The notes below the pieces were generated by a model, which did not search any database, was not told the origin of the DNA, and saw nothing but the letters and a program-made list of their open reading frames with translations. A stretch of DNA of 8,899 nucleotides from Prevotellaceae bacterium UBA1786. Lineage in GTDB: Bacteria > Bacteroidota > Bacteroidia > Bacteroidales > Bacteroidaceae. Below are positions 4,701 through 8,899 of this stretch, one piece after another (position 1 is the stretch's first letter; every line of letters begins with the position of its first letter). Both the position numbers and the translations under genes were made by a program. The stretch covers positions 912 to 9,810 of the forward strand of contig DCGE01000171.1 of NCBI GenBank assembly GCA_002314525.1, read 5' to 3'.

Positions 4701-6458
4701 CTATTTTATCAGATATTTTCTTCTGTTTGAAATCAGAATACCCTTTGAGTCAGGCGTAGCTGCCTGTCCGGACAAAGTATAGTAACCCTCTCCCGTCTCC
4801 CGTCTCTGTTCCTGAGCCTTCGCCTGCCATGAGTCAGTCGAATGGTCGAAGGACTCGTCTCTCAACTCTCCAATTCCAGTAGGAACAACAGTCACATGAC
4901 GTTCCTCGAACTCATGGAGCATTACGACAGAATCGGTGAAGAGGTCGATATCGGTGAAGATACGGAGTAGGTACTTGCCGTTGTATGCTGAACGCATCGG
5001 CGTCTGGAAGAATGTGCGGGTGGTTGTCTCGCCGGCGGCAAGGTAGAGGCCCTGCATGGAGAAGATGTTGTTGATGTCGGGTTTGTTCGGTTCGACCAAT
5101 GCAAAATATATTCGTCCGCAGTATTCCGTATCACCTTGATTCTGAAGGGTGATGGTATATTGTGGTGCCTTGTTGAACACCAATGTGTCGGGAAACTCCA
5201 GATTGATCAGAGTCAGAGAGTTGGATGAGGCCTTGATGTCTTTCAACTCAAAACCGTCAGTCGTTATATTTAATAATATATAATTAGGTGTGCCGACGGA
5301 GGTCAGTGCTTCCACCCATTCACCGTTTTCCTCAAAGACGGGAACGATATGGTATTCACCAACAGCCTTGATATTGGAAACGACGCGCACCCGCAATGTG
5401 TCGGTATAGGAAGTGTCGGTGACTTCCTCTAGAAGGAACTCGTGGTCGTATTCCTTCAGGATATTCGCAATCTGTCCTTGATAGGTAAGAGCCAGAGCCA
5501 CACGTCCGTGGTGCATGTTTCGACCTATATTTGCAAGGTTGTGCGTAACGACATTGAGCATCCGGTCAGTTGAAGTCTTGCTGCCTGAATCAGTATAGGC
5601 ATCGATATGGGAGAAGGCATAGACATGGTTCTCCTGAGTTCCCTGAACAGGAGGCTGTACACCGGTACAGATGCTCTGAAGCAGGTTCAGACCGCGTTCG
5701 GGATTGTCCTTTACGTACCATTTCGGCTGATCAGGCGTGAGCAGGTCGAAGTCGTACCAACCATCCTCGTCCTTTGTTGGGTTGCCCCAGAGGATGTGGA
5801 ACTGACCGTCTTCGTTGTAGCCATCACAGATGAACGCATGTGAGAGGGTGGCAGATGAAGCACAAAGAAGTATGGGACGATTGTTTGCCAGTTCATTGCG
5901 CAACATGTCGAACCACTCGCTGCGGCGGTAGAAATCGCGGTAATGAAGCTGTATGGCAGGGTCGTATCCGAAAGAGTCAACGAGTGCAATAGGTTGAGAA
6001 ACTATCTCTGCACTGCTGGCATAGGTTCCGTACTCGGTATTGACCACACGTCCGCAGTCAGCGAGCAGATGACCTACTGCATCGCCTTGACGTTCTGTGA
6101 ACTGTCCTTCAGCGTATTCGTCAAGCATTGCGTCCCAGTCGAATGCATCGGTAGGCCAACGATGATAGCGCATCACCTCACCGAGAGCAAGACCGACACA
6201 ACCTACAACACAGTGGTTGCCGAGTGAATCGAGTGGGGTGAATCGCAGGTAGGGATCTGCCTCCTGATGCCAGCGGTCAGTGATGAGAGGATCAACATGC
6301 GACGGAAGAGAGGCTGATTGGAAAATCGGCTTCTTTCCGATTTTCGCCGAGACCGAGGAGGGTTTCAGCCAATGGGGTTGGGAGCAGAGTTGAGACGCGA
6401 GACGGGGCGTGAGAGATGAGAGGAGAATCGTCAAACAGAGTATGCAACGTATTTTCAT
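4701..6458 (-). CDS. Secreted C10-family (streptopain/Spi-like) cysteine protease
   Basis: A 585-residue exported papain-fold protease. Residues 1-22 form a signal peptide, with likely cleavage after LAS. The C10 domain spans about residues 55-265: the VDPLITDRWHQEADPY block, nucleophile C87 in GNHCVVGCVGLALGEVMRYHRWP, and catalytic H207 in LSHAFICDGYNEDGQFHILWGN. The usual WGWGG loop reads WGNP (W224), with a charged insertion before GWYDFDLL. SpeB has a propeptide of about 118 residues; here only some 30 residues precede the mature-like domain. About 300 residues of probable beta-rich domains follow. The last 27 residues (from YYTLSGQ to KYLIK) resemble the conserved C-terminal ends of secreted Prevotella proteins, possibly a type IX secretion signal. 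It overlaps the upstream esterase gene by 4 bp (ATGA). Whether the altered loop still permits catalysis is open. Confidence 0.85.
   Translation of the reverse strand: MKIRCILCLTILLSSLTPRLASQLCSQPHWLKPSSVSAKIGKKPIFQSASLPSHVDPLITDRWHQEADPYLRFTPLDSLGNHCVVGCVGLALGEVMRYHRWPTDAFDWDAMLDEYAEGQFTERQGDAVGHLLADCGRVVNTEYGTYASSAEIVSQPIALVDSFGYDPAIQLHYRDFYRRSEWFDMLRNELANNRPILLCASSATLSHAFICDGYNEDGQFHILWGNPTKDEDGWYDFDLLTPDQPKWYVKDNPERGLNLLQSICTGVQPPVQGTQENHVYAFSHIDAYTDSGSKTSTDRMLNVVTHNLANIGRNMHHGRVALALTYQGQIANILKEYDHEFLLEEVTDTSYTDTLRVRVVSNIKAVGEYHIVPVFEENGEWVEALTSVGTPNYILLNITTDGFELKDIKASSNSLTLINLEFPDTLVFNKAPQYTITLQNQGDTEYCGRIYFALVEPNKPDINNIFSMQGLYLAAGETTTRTFFQTPMRSAYNGKYLLRIFTDIDLFTDSVVMLHEFEERHVTVVPTGIGELRDESFDHSTDSWQAKAQEQRRETGEGYYTLSGQAATPDSKGILISNRRKYLIK
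4786..4806 (-). repeat. Three tandem heptanucleotides before the protease C-terminal end
   Basis: On the minus (coding) strand the units are GAGACGG (4806-4800), GAGACGG (4799-4793) and GAGAGGG (4792-4786): two exact copies and one with a single change. They encode RRETGEG, directly before the YYTLSGQ C-terminal segment. Confidence 0.75.
4854..4870 (-). repeat. Second heptanucleotide tract in the protease linker
   Basis: On the minus strand GAGAGTT and GAGAGAC stand in tandem, followed by GAG. They encode part of GELRDES (residues about 530-535) at the start of the linker whose other end carries the tract at 4786-4806. Confidence 0.45.
6392..6426. repeat. Degenerate heptanucleotide tract in the protease signal-peptide region
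   Basis: On the plus strand (non-coding for the protease) successive 7-base units are GAGACGC, GAGACGG, GGCGTGA, GAGATGA and GAGGAGA. The first two differ by one base. Antisense to this, the tract encodes protease residues about 11-22 (ILLSSLTPRLAS), the second half of the signal peptide. Orientation is opposite to the C-terminal tracts of the same gene. Confidence 0.55.
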
Positions 6459-8110
6459 TTCAATAGTTTTCTAAGAGGTGATTTGTTTTTCTTCAGACCT
6501 TTTGCAACGCTCTGGGCATTCAGACGTGCTCCGAGAAGCGATGTGTGGGTGTGGTCGTGGTTGTAGTAAACGGCAGCCTTCTCACGGCCTATCTTGTCGA
6601 GTGCGTCAGCCGTGATGTTGTGAACATCGATAAATTCACAGCCGGTGTCTTCTGCCACTTTACGGTACCATTTTCCGTATGAGTCGTTACGACGTTCAAT
6701 CTTTCCTCCGGGCCATTCGTTGCGAGGCGTGAGGGAGAGAAGAATCGGTGTACCGCCCTTCTCGCGTACGTCCTGAATGAATTTGCGAAGGTACCAGCCA
6801 AAGGAGTAGATGACTTTGTATTGGTGGTTGCTTGCAAGTCGATAGACATGACAGGTATCGTCAGCTGAGGCAATGACACCGCGTTCCTTCTTTGAGTCGA
6901 TGTCGCCAATGTCGTTGTGACCGAACTGAATAAGTACATAGTCACCGGGTTGGATGCTGTTGTAGACTTTGTCCCACCGGCCTTCTTCAAGGAAGGTACG
7001 AGTGCTGCGACCAGCCATTGCTGCATTGACGACCGTACATTTCTTTTCGTTGAATATGGTGCCGGCCTGACTGCCCCAGCCCCACATGCCGTCTTCGTCC
7101 TTGTCGGTGTTTTTCACCGTACTGTCGCCTGTGATGAAGACCACAGGCTTGCCTTCGCGCCTGTTCTGGTCACATCGCTGGGGTGTGATCATGTCGGTAC
7201 GCAGATATGACTTCAGTACTGATAACTGAGGGTCACCGGATGCCATGATTCCCTCTGCGCAACTCTGTGCATTCATTTTTGCTCCGAACTCCGAAGAGTG
7301 GATCTTGTCGCCGAAGAAGAAGTAATTTGTCTTCCATCTGCCGTATGACTCCAGTTTTCGGGCACTGATGTCGTTGAGGTCGATGACCGGTATGTTGAGT
7401 TCGTGTCCCATGGTGAATATCCATGGGGTGAAGGAATCCAGTTTCCGCTGTATTTGGGTGGAGTCAGTCGGTTCGTAGTCGTTGCGGGGGGTGAGGGTGA
7501 GAAGAATAGGAGTGGCACCTTTTGCACGGATTTCAGCCACATATCTGCGAACGTATCCACCGAACGAATAGACCATCTCCTTCTTGCCGGTTTCTTTGAT
7601 GGTCACCTCAATTGAATCTTTTCCCGTACCTTTGATGCTGGCACGTGCACGTCCCGAGTCAAGAGAACCGTTGTCGTTGTGTCCGAGTTCAAGCATGACA
7701 TAATCGCCAGGACGGATGCCTTTGAGTACGTCAGGCCAGAGGTTACGGTAGAAAGTACGTGTGCTGGTGCCTCCGAGAGCATGGTTCTCTACGGTGATAC
7801 GGTTCTCGTCCCAGAACAGATGCTCAAAGTATCCCCAACCCCATTGACCGTTGTTGCCGTTGCCGAGAGTACCGTTGCGCATGGTGGAATTGCCGATGAG
7901 GAACAGTACGGGACTGCTGCCACGTCTGCTCGATCCGCTGACAGGTCGTACCTGATTGGCCTTTGCCAGTGAGTCAAGCGTGAGGTCGCGTACCCCATTG
8001 GTGTCCTCAAGCCATGCCTGACGTGGCTTTGCCACTTCCTGAGCAAACAGGGAATTACTAAGGAATAATCCAAAGCAAACGAGAATAAGTGCCAATGACT
8101 TCTTGTGCAT
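6455..8110 (-). CDS. Secreted tandem-domain SGNH (CE12-like) acetylesterase
   Basis: Probably removes acetyl groups from a polysaccharide, most likely rhamnogalacturonan. The 551-residue protein has a signal peptide (cleavage near SLFAQ, residue 24) and two SGNH hydrolase domains of the rhamnogalacturonan acetylesterase type. Domain 1 (about 67-290) has nucleophile S75 in GNST, the ALGGTSTRTF block, GHND (143-146) and D268-x-x-H271. Domain 2 (about 323-537) has S330 in GDST, AMAGRSTRTF, GHND (397-400) and D519-x-x-H522. Both domains therefore keep a Ser-Asp-His set; domain 1 differs by Asn for the Asp next to the nucleophile. A TTG at 8140 would add 10 residues, but the ATG at 8110 begins a textbook signal peptide. 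It is the first gene of the operon with the C10 protease and rhaM. Other O-acetylated substrates are possible. Confidence 0.87.
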   Translation of the reverse strand: MHKKSLALILVCFGLFLSNSLFAQEVAKPRQAWLEDTNGVRDLTLDSLAKANQVRPVSGSSRRGSSPVLFLIGNSTMRNGTLGNGNNGQWGWGYFEHLFWDENRITVENHALGGTSTRTFYRNLWPDVLKGIRPGDYVMLELGHNDNGSLDSGRARASIKGTGKDSIEVTIKETGKKEMVYSFGGYVRRYVAEIRAKGATPILLTLTPRNDYEPTDSTQIQRKLDSFTPWIFTMGHELNIPVIDLNDISARKLESYGRWKTNYFFFGDKIHSSEFGAKMNAQSCAEGIMASGDPQLSVLKSYLRTDMITPQRCDQNRREGKPVVFITGDSTVKNTDKDEDGMWGWGSQAGTIFNEKKCTVVNAAMAGRSTRTFLEEGRWDKVYNSIQPGDYVLIQFGHNDIGDIDSKKERGVIASADDTCHVYRLASNHQYKVIYSFGWYLRKFIQDVREKGGTPILLSLTPRNEWPGGKIERRNDSYGKWYRKVAEDTGCEFIDVHNITADALDKIGREKAAVYYNHDHTHTSLLGARLNAQSVAKGLKKNKSPLRKLLK

Positions 8111-8137
8111 AAACTCCAGAAACAAAGTTATTTTGTG

Positions 8138-8145
8138 CAAAAATA
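8138..8145 (-). promoter_or_regulatory. Probable -7 element for the esterase-protease-rhaM operon
   Basis: TATTTTTG on the minus strand (8145-8138) fits TAnnTTTG and would start transcription about 20 nt before the ATG at 8110. No clear TTTG is found 19-21 bp upstream, so the promoter may be weak or need an activator. A second match, TAACTTTG (8130-8123), is too close to the start codon unless the leader is very short. Confidence 0.5.
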
Positions 8146-8164
8146 CAAAAAAATCTCCATTATT

Positions 8165-8195
8165 GTTGTAGTTTGTCCCTTTTTTTGTATTTTTG
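8165..8195 (+). promoter_or_regulatory. Probable promoter of rmlB
   Basis: TATTTTTG (8188-8195) fits the Bacteroidota -7 consensus, with GTTG (8165-8168) 19 bp upstream as a 3-of-4 match to the -33 box. The transcript would begin near 8202, about 28 nt before the rmlB ATG. Confidence 0.6.
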
Positions 8196-8229
8196 CAGAA
8201 AAGATTTCATAAGATTACAATTACCAAAG

Positions 8230-8899
8230 ATGAAAAGAACAATAATCATTACCGGCGGTGCTGGGTTTATCGGGAGCCATGTCGTGAGGTTGTTTGTCAA
8301 CAAGTATCCTGACTATAAGATTATCAATGTCGACAAACTCACGTATGCAGGTAATCTGGAAAACCTGAAAGATATCGAGGACAAGCCGAATTACAAGTTT
8401 GTCAAGGCGGATATCTGTGACTTCGATACCATATACAAACTGATGCAGGACGAACATGTTGACGGAATCATCCATCTGGCGGCTGAATCTCATGTTGATA
8501 GAAGCATAAAAGACCCTTTCACTTTTGCGCGAACCAATGTGATGGGTACTCTCTCCCTTCTTCAGGCAGCAAAACTCTATTGGGAAAGCCTACCGGAGAA
8601 GTACGATGGCAAGCGATTCTATCATATCAGTACTGATGAGGTCTATGGAGCCTTGACGATGACACATCCAGAAGGTGTTGAACCTCCATTCTCTACCACG
8701 GCATCCTCCTCAGAACATCACTTGGCTTACGGCACAGAGTTCTTCTTGGAGACGACCAAGTACCAGCCTCACAGCCCATACAGTGCAAGCAAGGCAAGCA
8801 GTGACCATTTCGTACGTGCGTTCCACGATACATATGGAATGCCTACGATTGTCACGAACTGCTCCAATAACTATGGGCCTTATCAGTTCCCGGAAAAGT
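8230..8899 (+). CDS. rmlB: dTDP-glucose 4,6-dehydratase, N-terminal part (cut by window end)
   Basis: Converts dTDP-D-glucose to dTDP-4-keto-6-deoxy-D-glucose, the second step of dTDP-L-rhamnose synthesis for cell-surface polysaccharides. The reading frame is open from ATG 8230 to the window end (223 codons). It shows the NAD-binding glycines G9-x-x-G12-x-x-G15 in TGGAGFIGSH, then DKLTYAGNLENL, AAESHVDRSI, the T135-D136-E137 catalytic set in STDEVYG, Y184-x-x-x-K188 in YSASKASSDH, and NCSNNYGPYQFPEK. Residues about 141-175 form a longer loop than in E. coli RmlB, which I recall as normal for Bacteroidota RmlB. It is divergent from the esterase operon; the rest of the gene and any rmlACD partners lie outside the window. 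Confidence 0.95.
   Translation, partial: MKRTIIITGGAGFIGSHVVRLFVNKYPDYKIINVDKLTYAGNLENLKDIEDKPNYKFVKADICDFDTIYKLMQDEHVDGIIHLAAESHVDRSIKDPFTFARTNVMGTLSLLQAAKLYWESLPEKYDGKRFYHISTDEVYGALTMTHPEGVEPPFSTTASSSEHHLAYGTEFFLETTKYQPHSPYSASKASSDHFVRAFHDTYGMPTIVTNCSNNYGPYQFPEK

Larger units (their letters stand above)
8136..8197. repeat. Perfect 18-bp inverted repeat spanning divergent promoters
   Basis: TTTTTTTGTATTTTTGCA on the plus strand (8180-8197) occurs exactly on the minus strand at 8153-8136, with a 26-bp spacer (8154-8179). Each arm contains a TATTTTTG -7 box pointing outward toward the gene on its side. The symmetry may reflect two copies of a preferred extended promoter core or a shared regulator site. 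Confidence 0.8.

Noticed and set aside
6589..7026. Minus-strand open frame in another register inside the esterase gene
   Set aside because: The esterase frame carries complete SGNH motifs across this region; the alternative is a low-complexity Ser/Thr shadow.
8136..8197. Inverted repeat considered as ends of an insertion sequence or integration site
   Set aside because: The 26-bp spacer holds no gene, there are no target duplications, and the arms coincide with promoter boxes.
8111..8229. Riboswitch or small RNA in the esterase-rmlB intergenic region
   Set aside because: Both predicted leaders are under about 30 nt and no conserved aptamer-like pairing is visible.
8650..8757. Extra loop in RmlB compared with E. 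coli, first suspected as an inserted element
   Set aside because: Bacteroidota RmlB proteins as I recall them carry the same loop, and the DNA shows no repeats or heptamer phasing.

Overview
The window reads as chromosomal DNA from a member of the Bacteroidota, most likely a Prevotella-like species of the Bacteroidales. The evidence is promoters of the Bacteroidota type (TTTG, about 20 bp, TAnnTTTG), mostly weak Shine-Dalgarno sequences, a DUF4834-type membrane protein next to psd and pssA, the long forms of QueA and RmlB, a C10 (Spi/streptopain) protease with a Prevotella-style C-terminal end, and heptanucleotide repeats inside coding sequence. The species assignment is inference.

Layout. 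(1) Bases 1-113, minus strand: two tRNA genes. One is the 5' end of a tRNA cut by the window edge, the other a complete tRNA-Gln(UUG). Their promoter overlaps back to back with the promoter of the next operon. (2) Bases 217-4384, plus strand: a tightly packed housekeeping operon, psd - pssA - DUF4834-like - tadA - birA - queA. Psd and PssA are consecutive steps of phosphatidylethanolamine synthesis. TadA and QueA both act on tRNA wobble position 34. BirA attaches biotin to carboxylases that feed fatty acid synthesis. Gaps are 22 bp or less and three junctions overlap, so one transcript from the promoter at 160-191 is likely. (3) Bases 4381-8110, minus strand: a three-gene operon running toward queA, encoding a secreted tandem-domain CE12-like acetylesterase, a secreted C10 cysteine protease and L-rhamnose mutarotase (RhaM). 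Its first and last members point to rhamnose-containing plant polysaccharide (rhamnogalacturonan I) use; the protease in the middle is unexpected. (4) Bases 8230-8899, plus strand: the first 223 codons of rmlB (dTDP-glucose 4,6-dehydratase), transcribed divergently from the esterase operon across a short intergenic region with a perfect 18-bp inverted repeat.

The most noteworthy structure outside ordinary annotation is a set of short purine-rich heptanucleotide tandem tracts inside two genes: two places in queA, and the signal-peptide region and C-terminal linker of the C10 protease. In queA one tract directly follows a perfect 11-bp inverted repeat. Both queA tracts sit in segments that look like extra length compared with QueA proteins I know, so they look like tolerated insertions in coding sequence. 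No CRISPR array, insertion sequence, phage gene or recognisable defence system was seen, and most of the window is ordinary core genome.
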